Source of the DNA: an uncultured Acetatifactor sp.
Lineage (GTDB): Bacteria > Bacillota > Clostridia > Lachnospirales > Lachnospiraceae
Reading direction: 5' to 3'
DNA: 64,000 nucleotides
NCBI GenBank assembly: GCA_910579755.1
Contig: CAJTVB010000003.1
Coordinates: forward strand, 1-64,000
Below, in pieces: positions 31,852 to 40,596 of this stretch; position 1 is the first letter of the stretch, and each line of letters begins with the position of its first letter. The notes under the pieces are model-generated. The model searched no databases, was not told where the DNA came from, and saw only the letters and a program-made list of their open reading frames with translations. The position numbers and the translations under genes were made by a program.

Positions 31852-31884
31852 TGCCATTGTATGATATTTTCTCATACAATGGCA
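31852..31884. other. Perfect 13-bp inverted repeat
   Basis: TGCCATTGTATGA and its exact complement separated by 7 nt. T-richness lies on the + strand 3' side (CCTTTTT), while the minus-strand genes it separates would need a T run on the other side, so it is not an ordinary terminator for the gene ending at 31937. Confidence 0.7.
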
Positions 31885-31936
31885 CCTTTTTCAAGTAAAT
31901 ATATATTCGTAATCCTACATGAATGTACGGGTTGAA

Positions 31937-32719
31937 CTATTGCTGCAGCATCAGAGGCCGGATATAGGAAATGGTATAATCCACGCCCTTTTCCCCCAGC
32001 TCTCCCTGCCAGTTCGCGGAGTGGGGCTCTATACTCAGATTCCCGCAATAGCCCTTGGCATGCAGAACCGCCAGAAACGCTCCCCAGTTCGTCATGTCAA
32101 GCCCTGCCGGCGGATCATCAAAGCGCTGTCCGCCGATTACCAGGGAGCCCTTGATATGTACATGGGCAAAACGCTTTCCCCAGTCCCGGGCCTCCTGAAG
32201 ATAATCACCACCCGCATAAATGCAGTGAGAAGGATCATATTTGATGTACAGCTCCTTCAGATAACCGTGAATCACCGTGAACGCCATGGGATCACACACG
32301 AAATTATTCCATCGACAATTATAGGTGGCAATTTTGACGCCCTTCTCTTTCCCATGAGCGATGAGCTTTTCAAAATAGTGGATGGCATGGCCGCAATTTT
32401 CATAGTAGGACAGCTCCTCCACATAATTGCAGCCTGTAATATACACGCCGCAGCCAAGTTCAGCCGCACTGTCGATGAGCCGATATTCCAGCTCCAGCTC
32501 ATCCTGGCAGGTGCCCTCCTTACAGATCCGATTGCTGCCCCAGCGTCCTATGGCTCCTACAGGCATTTCATACTTTTTGCTGAACTCCTTCACGTCCTCC
32601 AGGTGCTCCAGAAATTCCTCCGCCCTGTCATTTACATCCAGCTCCACAAATGCCATTCCCTTATTCTTGGCCCAGGCAAAGTCCTCTTCCCGGATCCATG
32701 AAATAATTCCTAGATTCAT
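31937..32719 (-). CDS. Sugar phosphate isomerase/epimerase, TIM barrel (1)
   Basis: A 260-aa AP-endonuclease-2-like TIM-barrel protein starting MNLGIISWIREEDF. Metal-ligand segments: ELDVNDRAEEFLEHLEDV, YNCRWNNFV, IKYDPSHCIYAGGDY, FAHVHIKGSL and LSIEPHSANWQG. Such enzymes act as sugar or inositol isomerases, epimerases or 3-keto-glycoside lyases. The Gfo/Idh/MocA gene lies 17 bp upstream in the same direction, suggesting oxidation by that enzyme followed by rearrangement here. Exact substrate unknown. Confidence 0.85.
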   Translation of the reverse strand: MNLGIISWIREEDFAWAKNKGMAFVELDVNDRAEEFLEHLEDVKEFSKKYEMPVGAIGRWGSNRICKEGTCQDELELEYRLIDSAAELGCGVYITGCNYVEELSYYENCGHAIHYFEKLIAHGKEKGVKIATYNCRWNNFVCDPMAFTVIHGYLKELYIKYDPSHCIYAGGDYLQEARDWGKRFAHVHIKGSLVIGGQRFDDPPAGLDMTNWGAFLAVLHAKGYCGNLSIEPHSANWQGELGEKGVDYTISYIRPLMLQQ

Positions 32720-32736
32720 GCTTATACCCCCAGTCT

Positions 32737-33813
32737 TTATTCAAAATAAACGGTCTTTCCTGTTCTGGCCGACTCATAAATCGCCTCCAGGATCCGGGTC
32801 ACGGCCAGCGCCTGCTCCGGCTCCACCGTCAGAGGCTTTCCGTCTACGATAGCCTCGTAGAAGACCTTCTGCTCCGTATCCTCCGGGTTGGCCGCCGCTC
32901 CGTCAAAAAATGCCACGCCGCCTGCGTTCAGATCCGGTTTTTCCACACACTGCCTGCCGTACTGTACCCGGTTGATCCGAAGTCCATCCTTCATATCGGC
33001 GCCGGCCTTTGTGCCGCACAGGCTGGTCTTGGCCTCGTCCACCTCAAGAGTATTCAGCGCCCAGGATGCCTCCAGGTTAATGACAGCGCCGTTCTTCATC
33101 TTGATAAATCCGAAAGCGGAATCCTCCACCGTAAATTCCTTGGGATCCCAGTCGCCCCAGGCATTTCCGGTATCCTTCTGATCCGCCAGCTTGCGGAATA
33201 CGGAACCGGTCACGGACTCCGGCTCATAATTGTCCATCATCCATAGCGTCAGATCCAGCGCGTGGGTGCCGATGTCGATCAGGGGACCGCCGCCCTGCTT
33301 TTCCTCATCCAGGAATACGCCCCAGGTGGGAACCGCTCTCCTGCGGATTGCGTGTGCCTTGGCATAGTAGATCTCTCCCAGATCCCCGTTCTCACAGGCC
33401 TTTTTCAAATACAGAGAATCTCCCCTGTAACGGTTCTGGTAACCGATGGTCAGAATCTTTCCGGTCTGCCTGGCGGTTTCAGCCATCTCCTTTGCCTCCG
33501 CATAGGTCTTGGCCATGGGCTTTTCGCACATAACATGCTTTCCGGCTTTCAGGGCCGCAATGGTCACCGGTGCATGGGCATTGTTGGGCGTGAGCACATA
33601 TACGGCATCCAGATCCTCCTTTATCAGCTCCTGATAATCCGTATAGACCCGGGCATCTTCTGTGCCGTAATCCTCCTTGGCCTTGACCGCCCTCTCTTCG
33701 ATCAGGTCGCAGAATGCCACCGCCTCAAAATGGCCGTTTTTCTTGATTGCAGGCAGATGCTTATTATTTGCAATCCCGCCGCAGCCCACAATGCCGATTT
33801 TCAGTTTTTTCAT
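32737..33813 (-). CDS. Gfo/Idh/MocA family NAD(P)-dependent oxidoreductase (1)
   Basis: A 358-aa enzyme: N-terminal Rossmann fold (IGIVGCGGIANNKHLPAIKK), the EKPMAKT catalytic Lys motif (near 98) and the C-terminal beta-sheet domain with GGPLIDIGTHALDLTLWMM carrying the His. It oxidises or reduces a sugar hydroxyl, often at C3. The ATG at 33813 is preferred over 33819, since GGAGG then lies 7 bases away. It is followed by a TIM-barrel partner, an arrangement used in glycoside and inositol breakdown. Confidence 0.92.
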   Translation of the reverse strand: MKKLKIGIVGCGGIANNKHLPAIKKNGHFEAVAFCDLIEERAVKAKEDYGTEDARVYTDYQELIKEDLDAVYVLTPNNAHAPVTIAALKAGKHVMCEKPMAKTYAEAKEMAETARQTGKILTIGYQNRYRGDSLYLKKACENGDLGEIYYAKAHAIRRRAVPTWGVFLDEEKQGGGPLIDIGTHALDLTLWMMDNYEPESVTGSVFRKLADQKDTGNAWGDWDPKEFTVEDSAFGFIKMKNGAVINLEASWALNTLEVDEAKTSLCGTKAGADMKDGLRINRVQYGRQCVEKPDLNAGGVAFFDGAAANPEDTEQKVFYEAIVDGKPLTVEPEQALAVTRILEAIYESARTGKTVYFE

Positions 33814-33920
33814 TATCATACCTCCGCTCTTACATTCTTCCGCATTTTTGTTGCTCTGTTATTTTCCGTTACTTTTCCTGTTTTTCCTGCATTTTTGTTT
33901 CCGTTACATTCCTGTTTCCG

Positions 33921-34685
33921 TCACTTCTCCATTATACTTCTGATACAGTCAATACTCTTTTTCATATTTTCCATAGGATTTCCGTATTTGTGGTCATCCT
34001 GCTCCACCACAAGCCAGCCGGCATGGCTCTTTGCCGCCTGACGGATCACAGCCTCCACCTCCAGCTCGCCGTCACCCACAGCCACCAGCGTGACTTCATC
34101 CTCTCTCACAAAATCCTTCACATGTACCACCGGGCAGCGCCCGCTGTACTTATTCAGATATTCCACCGGATCTGCTCCGCCCACCTTCACCCAGCACAGG
34201 TCCAGCTCCGCCGCAAGCTGCACGGTCCGGGGATCTTCATAAAAAGCGTCCAGCTGGAAACCGCCTTCAGGCGTTTTTTCGAACTCAAAGGTGTGATTGT
34301 GATAAAGCAGCTGTATTCCCGCCTGCCTGCACCGTTCGGCAATTTCGGAAATACTGTCCAAAAGACCCTCATAACCGCTTCCCCCGTACCACTTTTCGGA
34401 ATCCAGCCAGGGAACAGCCAGGAAACGGCATCCGATTTCACTATAAGCTTTCAGCGTACCATCCAGATCCTTTAAAAATTCATCCAACGGAATATGGGCG
34501 CTGACTGCCTGCATACCGTATTTATCCAGGCAGGCGCGAATCTCCCGGGGACTCTTTCCGTAAAGCCCCGCCAGCTCCACACCCTCATAGCCCATGCGGG
34601 ACAGCCCTGCCATAGTACCGTCAAAATCGGCGGCTGCTTCCTCCCTCACGGAATAAACCTGTGCCGCAATCGGTAATTTTTCCAT
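33921..34685 (-). CDS. Sugar phosphate isomerase/epimerase, TIM barrel (2)
   Basis: A 254-aa TIM-barrel protein with MGYEGVELAGLYGKSP, LLYHNHTFEFEK, AELDLCWVKVGGADP and VVHVKDFVRE, the metal-site segments of the AP-endonuclease-2/xylose-isomerase-like family. The start MEKLPIAAQVYS has GAGGAGG 6 bases upstream. The second oxidoreductase gene lies 11 bp upstream and the first one 107 bp downstream, so the locus is two alternating oxidoreductase/isomerase pairs. Confidence 0.86.
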   Translation of the reverse strand: MEKLPIAAQVYSVREEAAADFDGTMAGLSRMGYEGVELAGLYGKSPREIRACLDKYGMQAVSAHIPLDEFLKDLDGTLKAYSEIGCRFLAVPWLDSEKWYGGSGYEGLLDSISEIAERCRQAGIQLLYHNHTFEFEKTPEGGFQLDAFYEDPRTVQLAAELDLCWVKVGGADPVEYLNKYSGRCPVVHVKDFVREDEVTLVAVGDGELEVEAVIRQAAKSHAGWLVVEQDDHKYGNPMENMKKSIDCIRSIMEK

Positions 34686-34696
34686 GTAAAACCTCC

Positions 34697-35746
34697 TCAC
34701 TGTTCAAATACAACCACCTGTTTTTCCTGAGCTGACTGAAAAATAGCTTCCATCAGCCTCATGACTCTCATAACCTCCGGCAGACGGATCCGGCTTTCCT
34801 CCCGGCCCTCCAGCACCGCCATCACATTTTTGTAAAATTCCCTGATATCGCTTTTCTGCTCCGGCTCGCTTTCCGTATGGATGCTGTCGTCCCGCCTGGG
34901 CGCCATGGTCTTGGTCAGCCCCGCCGCCGTTCTCACGGGCACCACATCCTTCTCATCCACCCCCAGAGCACGCACGATCCTGATATCCTTGCCCCAGTCC
35001 TCGATCATGGCAGTGCCGTCCGTGCCCAGCACATACCATCTGGGCAGATTGATAAAATTGCTGGTTCCTACTTCCACCAGAATATGTACGTTATTGGCAA
35101 ACCCCAAATCTGCCGTAAACCCGTCATCCACCAGCTGATTCGTCACATTTGTCAGCGTGGCATACACTGTATTCAGCTTCACACCGGGGAAGAACAGCAG
35201 CGCCTGATCCAGCAGATGCACGCCCCAGTCCAGCACCATGCCGCCGCCGTGTTCCTTTTCCTGGCGCCAGTCTCCCGGAATCCCCCGGGAACCATGCACT
35301 CTGGATTCCAGACGGAAAATTTCTCCCAGACGGCCCTCGTCCAATACCTTTTTCACCGTGAGAAAGTCCTCGTCCCAGCGGCGGTTCTGATGCACTGTCA
35401 GAAACTTTCCCGTTCTCGCCGACGCGTCTATCATCTCCTGCAGATCGTTGGAGCACAGCGTCACCGGCTTCTCCGACACCACATTCTTTCCTGCCTCCAT
35501 AGCCTGAATGGCGATGCTTTTATGCACGTCATTGGGAGTGGCGATCAACACCAGATCCACCGACTCATCCGACAGAAGATCCTCCAGACCTTCATATACA
35601 TGAATCTGCCTGGACGCCGCGTAATCCCGTCGTTCTTCCTTGATGTCCCAGATCCCGGCCACAGTCAGATCCTCTATGTCCTGAATCAAATCGTAATGCC
35701 AGCCGGCCATGCCGCCGAAGCCCACTATCGCCAAAGTATGTTTCAT
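34697..35746 (-). CDS. Gfo/Idh/MocA family NAD(P)-dependent oxidoreductase (2)
   Basis: A 349-aa relative of the enzyme at 32737, clearly diverged. Rossmann motif LAIVGFGGMAGWHYDLIQD, catalytic SEKPVTLCSNDL (near 96), NRRWDEDF and GGMVLDWGVHLLDQALLF. Start at MKHTLAIV (GGAGG 5-6 bases upstream). Its likely partner is the isomerase that follows 11 bp on. Substrate unknown; the local mix points to a plant or host glycoside. Confidence 0.92.
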   Translation of the reverse strand: MKHTLAIVGFGGMAGWHYDLIQDIEDLTVAGIWDIKEERRDYAASRQIHVYEGLEDLLSDESVDLVLIATPNDVHKSIAIQAMEAGKNVVSEKPVTLCSNDLQEMIDASARTGKFLTVHQNRRWDEDFLTVKKVLDEGRLGEIFRLESRVHGSRGIPGDWRQEKEHGGGMVLDWGVHLLDQALLFFPGVKLNTVYATLTNVTNQLVDDGFTADLGFANNVHILVEVGTSNFINLPRWYVLGTDGTAMIEDWGKDIRIVRALGVDEKDVVPVRTAAGLTKTMAPRRDDSIHTESEPEQKSDIREFYKNVMAVLEGREESRIRLPEVMRVMRLMEAIFQSAQEKQVVVFEQ

Positions 35747-35847
35747 TTCAACCTCCATACACAAGCTTTATATTTCTCTGGACAATCAACCAGGTGTTGC
35801 TGTTCCCGGCAAAGCCGTGAATCAGCCGCCAAGTGAATACAATTGGC

Positions 35848-36819
35848 TCAGGCCCAGTACATATTTCCTCTGTCCTCAAAGATCAGCACATTCTTCAGAC
35901 ACTGGATGGCCTTCAGCAAGCCCTCTCTGCCGGACATCAGACTGTCCTCATGCTCAATGCTGATAGCATAATCATATCCTGCCAGACGCAACTCAGAAAC
36001 AATGGCCTTCCAATAGTCTTCTCCGTGGCCATAGCCCACAGAGCGGAAGATCCAGGATCGCTCCAGCTCGTTGCCATAATGAGTGGTATCCAATACGCCG
36101 TTCATGGCTGTATTTACGGGATCCACTTTTGTGTCCTTTGCGTGGAAATGGAACAATGCGCCTGCCTTGCCCAGCTCGCGGATGGATACGCAGGGATCCA
36201 TTCCCTGCCAGATCAGATGGCTGGGGTCAAAGTTTGCACCGATCTCCGGGCCCACGGCCTCCCGCAGCTTAAGAAGTGTTTTCGTATTGTACACGCAGAA
36301 GCCAGGATGCAGCTCCAGAGCAATCTTATGTACGCCATGCTCCCTGGCAAAGGCTGTTTTTTTCTTCCAATAGGGAATAAGCACCTCATTCCACTGATAT
36401 TCCAGAATCTCCGAAAAGTCATCCGGCCAGGGACAGGTAACCCAGTTGGGTGTTTTGTCCTCAGGACTTCCTCCGGGGCATCCCGAGAAGGTATTGACCA
36501 CAGGTACTCCCAGCTTCTCCGCCAGCAATATGGCATTGGTCAGATCGTCGTCAAACCGCCTGGCCGTCTCCGGATTCGGATGTACCATATTTCCGTGGCT
36601 GCTCAGTGCGCTGATCTCCAAACCATGCTTGTGGATTGTATCCAGAAACGTTTTTCTGCTGTCCTCGTCTTCCAGAAGCCGGGCCGCATCGCAATGTGCC
36701 TTGCCGGGAAATCCCCCGCAGCCAATCTCCACCATCTGCACGCCGTTTTCTGCCAGGAACCCACAGGCCTCATCCAGAGGCAGATCACCCAAAACTACTG
36801 TAAATGTTCCTAATTTCAT
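35848..36819 (-). CDS. Sugar phosphate isomerase/epimerase, TIM barrel (3)
   Basis: A 323-aa member, longer than the other two. Segments VQMVEIGCGGFPGKAH, LSSHGNMVHPNPE, KIALELHPGFCVYN, GANFDPSHLIWQGMDP, LFHFHAKDTKVDP and YAISIEHEDSL place the four metal ligands. The start MKLGTFTVV (AGGAGG 7 bases upstream) is used. It heads the oxidoreductase/isomerase series and follows the AraC regulator's terminator, so it probably has its own promoter in 36820-36940, where I found no strong match. Confidence 0.88.
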   Translation of the reverse strand: MKLGTFTVVLGDLPLDEACGFLAENGVQMVEIGCGGFPGKAHCDAARLLEDEDSRKTFLDTIHKHGLEISALSSHGNMVHPNPETARRFDDDLTNAILLAEKLGVPVVNTFSGCPGGSPEDKTPNWVTCPWPDDFSEILEYQWNEVLIPYWKKKTAFAREHGVHKIALELHPGFCVYNTKTLLKLREAVGPEIGANFDPSHLIWQGMDPCVSIRELGKAGALFHFHAKDTKVDPVNTAMNGVLDTTHYGNELERSWIFRSVGYGHGEDYWKAIVSELRLAGYDYAISIEHEDSLMSGREGLLKAIQCLKNVLIFEDRGNMYWA

Positions 36820-36940
36820 TGCTGTCCCTCCTAGTTTCATCATTCAATCGTCCAATACTCTTTTGTCATAATGCCTTGACTATATGGCACTATGTCATAA
36901 ATTGTATCGCCAATTCACAGCTGTCTGTAAAATTTATCAT

Positions 36941-36978
36941 AAAAAAACCAGCAGAAGAAAGATAGATTTCTTCTGCTG
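36941..36978 (-). terminator. Terminator after the AraC regulator gene
   Basis: A perfect 12-bp stem (CAGCAGAAGAAA and complement) with a 6-nt loop, followed on the minus strand by GTTTTTTT. A textbook intrinsic terminator. Confidence 0.92.
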
Positions 36979-37046
36979 TAAACTCATACGATTTTGCTGT
37001 TTTGTCCAAAGCTCTTATCCGCCCCTACCCGTGAAAAGTAACGGTG

Positions 37047-37874
37047 CTATTCCTTTCGAACCTCCATAGGTGTGCACCCGAAATGCCGCCGGAAAAGGCG
37101 GCCAAAATGATTGTAATCGGAAAAACCCACTGCGCCGGCCACCTGGGCGGCGGTGAAGTCTCCCTGCTTTAACAGGTTCAGGGCCTTCCGCAGGCGGATC
37201 TCATTGATATACTGAAGGGGCGCCTGTCCCGTGCTTTCCTTGAAAATATGGTTAAAACGCCCTTCGCTCACATGGATCAGTCCGGCCAGCTCACGGTTGC
37301 TCACCGGCTCCGCATAATGCTCCTCAATATACTGATACACAATATTAAGCCGTTCCAGCTTGATCCGGCGCTTCAGGCTGTCCTCCTCCGAAAGAATTTC
37401 CTGAGCATAATGCCTTACCAGATAGGCCAGCAGCTGAAGCAGATACCCCTTGCACACCAGCCTGCTACCGATCTCCTGCCCCAGATACTCCTGGTGAATG
37501 CTGAGCATTATACGACTGATCTCTTCATCCCCATGAATCAGCGGCTGAAAAATAATATTTTTGTCTGCCAGCTCCTTGGAAAAATCCTCCATGGCAAAAA
37601 TGACCACCAGCGCTTCCAGCTGTGTGCCTTCACATATTCCCTCATGGAGAATATTGCTGTTGGCAATCACCAGATCACCCTTCACGGCTCCTATCTCATT
37701 CTGGTCCAGGCGGAAAATCCCCCGCCCGGATACCACATAATGCAATTCAATATGCTCGTGCCAATGAGCGTCAAAATAATTTCCCTTTCTGTTGGTTCTG
37801 TTGATAAACAGCTGGATCGGGAACTCCTCATCCTTGAGAATTTTTTTTTCATAGAGCTCCAGCACCTGTGCCAT
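37047..37874 (-). CDS. AraC-family regulator with cupin sensor
   Basis: A 275-aa protein: N-terminal AraC-type cupin (NYFDAHWHEHIELHYVVSGRGIF, residues ~30-55) and a C-terminal double HTH (SNRELAGLIHVSEGRFNHIFKESTG, then FTAAQVAGAVGFSDYNHFGRLFRRHFGCTPMEVRKE). Start at MAQVLELYE with GAGGG about 8 bases upstream. It sits between the sugar-binding lipoprotein and the oxidoreductase/isomerase genes and very likely regulates them in response to a sugar. Confidence 0.92.
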   Translation of the reverse strand: MAQVLELYEKKILKDEEFPIQLFINRTNRKGNYFDAHWHEHIELHYVVSGRGIFRLDQNEIGAVKGDLVIANSNILHEGICEGTQLEALVVIFAMEDFSKELADKNIIFQPLIHGDEEISRIMLSIHQEYLGQEIGSRLVCKGYLLQLLAYLVRHYAQEILSEEDSLKRRIKLERLNIVYQYIEEHYAEPVSNRELAGLIHVSEGRFNHIFKESTGQAPLQYINEIRLRKALNLLKQGDFTAAQVAGAVGFSDYNHFGRLFRRHFGCTPMEVRKE

Positions 37875-37942
37875 AGCAGCAGCCCTCCCCTCCCGGCAAA
37901 TTCTGAGCCTGTTGCCGCAGATACCACAGACCAAATCACCTT

Positions 37943-39346
37943 TTACCGAATTTTCTCACCCATGTACACTTTTGCCCGATCCTGAATAATCGACGCCGTC
38001 TCCTCCGCCGTCCTGTCCCCCGAGAAAAAAATATCTGCTTCCTCCAGCACGATATCGTACAGCGTCTGATCCATTTCCTGGCAGCGGTGAACCGATTCAA
38101 TCAATTCCCGAAATGCCTGAGCCTGGGCTTCGGAAACCGCCGTCAGCCGAATACTCTCTTCCTCCACAATGGCCTGTTCATATTGCACCTTGAGAACCTG
38201 TTCTCCGTCTACAGTCTCGTATTCAGGAATCAACGCGCTCCGAATCCGTTCCTCCGACGCCTCCCTCAAAAGCGGAATTCCCATGACCTGACTCTGATAT
38301 TCCGGGGTCAGAAAGCTTTTGAGGAATTCCCATGCCCCTTCCTTATGGGAACTGGCCGCGCTGATGCACAGAAAATCCCCCCAGGGACGCGCCACCGCAC
38401 CGCCCCTCTTTTGTTGTCCGTCAGCCACAGGGTATCCGGGAAATACAATTTTGCCGCCGGGAAACAGCTCCTCTGCAACGACCATCTCCCATATGTTGGA
38501 AATATGAGCGGAATAGAGCAGTATTTTCCCCTCCCGGAAAAATCCCCTGAAGGAATAATCCTCTCGCCAGGCAAATTCCTGAGGAAACCTATCCGCAAAG
38601 TTCAGCAGGCCGACAAATCCTTCCTCTTCAAAATGGCATTGGTTCTTATCCCAATCTACATAGTTGTCCAAACTGGCATAGCATATATGTCCAAAGGTTC
38701 CCAGCTTGGGCTCCATTCCGGAAAACAGATATATTTCCTTACCGTCCACCCCAAGGGCATTGCAGCATTGCAGCAGCTGGTCCACGGTCCAGGTATGGTA
38801 ATTTCCGTTTTCACCCTGCTCACAGGTAAGGTAGGCTCCAAGCCTCTCCTCCTCACCGGCAAAAGTGTAGACAGAAAAGCTCACCGGCAGTGTATACAGA
38901 CTGTCTCCAAGGGAAAAGGCCTCCAGAATATTTTCATAATAGTCTTCCCGGATGAACTCTTCATCCGCTTCCATGAGCGGAAATAAATCCTCTGTCAGCT
39001 TCCCTGCTGCCAAGGCCATGGGATTGTCCCCGCTTCCCAGATTGATAATGTCGGGACCCTTTCCTGCCAGAATATCCTTGGTCAGTCTTTCATAGAGGTC
39101 CCCCTGGGATTCCGGATATTCATACTCCACAATTTCCACATAATATTCACTGTTATTTTCATTGAACGCTTCTATCTGCCGGAGAAAATCCCCGTTGTCC
39201 CTGCCCTGCCAGACAGCCGCCTTCAAAGTAATACGGCCCTCCTGCGCGCCGGCGTCACCACATCCCCCGAAAAGCAGGAGAGTCACCACAATCAAAAACA
39301 GCATCAGCTGCAGCTGTCTCATGCGCTCCACAACATTTTGTTTCAC
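37943..39346 (-). CDS. Extracellular sugar-binding lipoprotein (family 1)
   Basis: A protein of about 467 aa. A lipoprotein signal peptide with lipobox LLLFGGC ends near residue 29, then a family-1 solute-binding fold (GKGPDIINLGSGDN, AHISNIWEMVVAEELFPGGKIVFPGYP). Such proteins deliver sugars to an ABC importer, but no permease genes lie beside it. GTG at 39346 (AAGGAAAGGTGG upstream) and ATG at 39322 are both possible starts. The AraC gene follows 68 bp downstream. Confidence 0.85.
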   Translation of the reverse strand: MKQNVVERMRQLQLMLFLIVVTLLLFGGCGDAGAQEGRITLKAAVWQGRDNGDFLRQIEAFNENNSEYYVEIVEYEYPESQGDLYERLTKDILAGKGPDIINLGSGDNPMALAAGKLTEDLFPLMEADEEFIREDYYENILEAFSLGDSLYTLPVSFSVYTFAGEEERLGAYLTCEQGENGNYHTWTVDQLLQCCNALGVDGKEIYLFSGMEPKLGTFGHICYASLDNYVDWDKNQCHFEEEGFVGLLNFADRFPQEFAWREDYSFRGFFREGKILLYSAHISNIWEMVVAEELFPGGKIVFPGYPVADGQQKRGGAVARPWGDFLCISAASSHKEGAWEFLKSFLTPEYQSQVMGIPLLREASEERIRSALIPEYETVDGEQVLKVQYEQAIVEEESIRLTAVSEAQAQAFRELIESVHRCQEMDQTLYDIVLEEADIFFSGDRTAEETASIIQDRAKVYMGEKIR

Positions 39347-39426
39347 CACACACACCACCTTTCCTTCAAGGGAATCCTTTTCGTCCCTCAATATACTGTC
39401 TGAGCGGTCTGGATCCCAATAAAGCC

Positions 39427-39455
39427 ATTATAGAGAGGATTTTCCGGCAAAACAA
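39427..39455 (-). promoter_or_regulatory. Promoter of the binding-protein/AraC operon
   Basis: TTGTTT (39450-39455), 17 bp, TATAAT (39427-39432) on the minus strand, about 80 bp before the lipoprotein start. The rest of the gap to 39540 has no recognisable feature. Confidence 0.6.
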
Positions 39456-39539
39456 TACAGATGCTCCAAAATTAAGCATTGTTATGAGAAATTTAAATTT
39501 CTTTTCAAACCTCTACAAAAAAAATTCCGTTACATTAAG

Positions 39540-39580
39540 AAATAATTAAAGAAGCAGGCTGCCCTGCAGCAGCCTGCTTC
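39540..39580 (-). terminator. Terminator of the aldolase gene
   Basis: A perfect 12-bp stem (GAAGCAGGCTGC and complement, loop of 6) followed on the minus strand by TTTAATTATTTCTTAA, 20 bp after the fba stop. Confidence 0.9.
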
Positions 39581-39600
39581 GGATTTTCCAAGAATCCTTT

Positions 39601-40464
39601 TTACGCCTTGCCCACGGAACCGAACAGCTCCATCTTTTCCTTTACGGTAGCCTTGATGGCATCAAAGCCGGGAGCCAGAAGCTTGCGGGGGTCAAAGCCC
39701 TTGCCCTGCTGATCCTTGCCCGCCTCGATATATTTCCGGGTAGCGTCGGCGAATGCCAGCTGGCACTCAGTGTTTACATTGATCTTGGCAACGCCCAGGC
39801 TGATGGCCTTTTTGATCATGTCAGCCGGGATGCCTGTGCCTCCGTGCAGAACCAGCGGAAGCTCTCCTGTGAGCTGCTGTACCGCATCCAGAGTCTCAAA
39901 GCTCAGTCCCTGCCAGTTTGCGGGATATTTTCCGTGAATATTGCCGATGCCTGCCGCCAGGAAATCCACACCCAGATCTGCAATCGCCTTGCACTCCTTG
40001 GGATCAGCGCACTCACCCATACCTACAACTCCGTCTTCCTCTCCGCCGATGGAGCCTACCTCCGCCTCAATGGAAATTCCCTTACCGTGGGCAGCCGCTA
40101 CCAGCTCAGTGGTCTTAGCCACATTCTCATCAATGGGATAGTGGGAGCCGTCAAACATAACGGAAGAGAAGCCCGCTTCAATACATTTGTAGCAGTGCTC
40201 ATAGGAACCATGATCCAGATGAAGGGCTACGGGAACATCAATGTCCAGGTCCTTCAGCATGCCGTTCACCATGCCGACCACCACGTCATAGCCGCCCATG
40301 TACTTGCCTGCGCCCTCGGAAACACCCAGGATCACGGGAGACTTGCACTCCTTTGCGGTCAAAAGGATGGCCTTTGTCCACTCCAGGTTGTTGATGTTGA
40401 ACTGGCCTACCGCATAGTGGCCTGCCTTTGCCTTTTTCAGCATTTCTGTTGCAGATACTAACAT
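39601..40464 (-). CDS. fba: Class II fructose-bisphosphate aldolase
   Basis: A 287-aa zinc aldolase. Start at MLVSATEML (GGAGG 8 bases upstream). Motifs: GQFNINNLEW, VALHLDHGSYE (catalytic Asp and zinc His near 82), SIEAEVGSIGGEEDG, LVLHGGTGIP (zinc His near 208) and KINVNTE. It splits fructose-1,6-bisphosphate in glycolysis; related members use tagatose or other ketose bisphosphates, which its place next to the sugar locus leaves open. Own terminator; likely monocistronic. Confidence 0.92.
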   Translation of the reverse strand: MLVSATEMLKKAKAGHYAVGQFNINNLEWTKAILLTAKECKSPVILGVSEGAGKYMGGYDVVVGMVNGMLKDLDIDVPVALHLDHGSYEHCYKCIEAGFSSVMFDGSHYPIDENVAKTTELVAAAHGKGISIEAEVGSIGGEEDGVVGMGECADPKECKAIADLGVDFLAAGIGNIHGKYPANWQGLSFETLDAVQQLTGELPLVLHGGTGIPADMIKKAISLGVAKINVNTECQLAFADATRKYIEAGKDQQGKGFDPRKLLAPGFDAIKATVKEKMELFGSVGKA

Positions 40465-40596
40465 GTTACATACCTCCGTTTTATCTTTCTTTATCTTCAT
40501 CGCCTCTGCTTCCTCCGCACTCTTCACTGCCGGAGAAGACAGGCGGCGACTGCTTCCTTGTTAAATATATCACAGTTCGTCCAAAAAGGGAATCAT

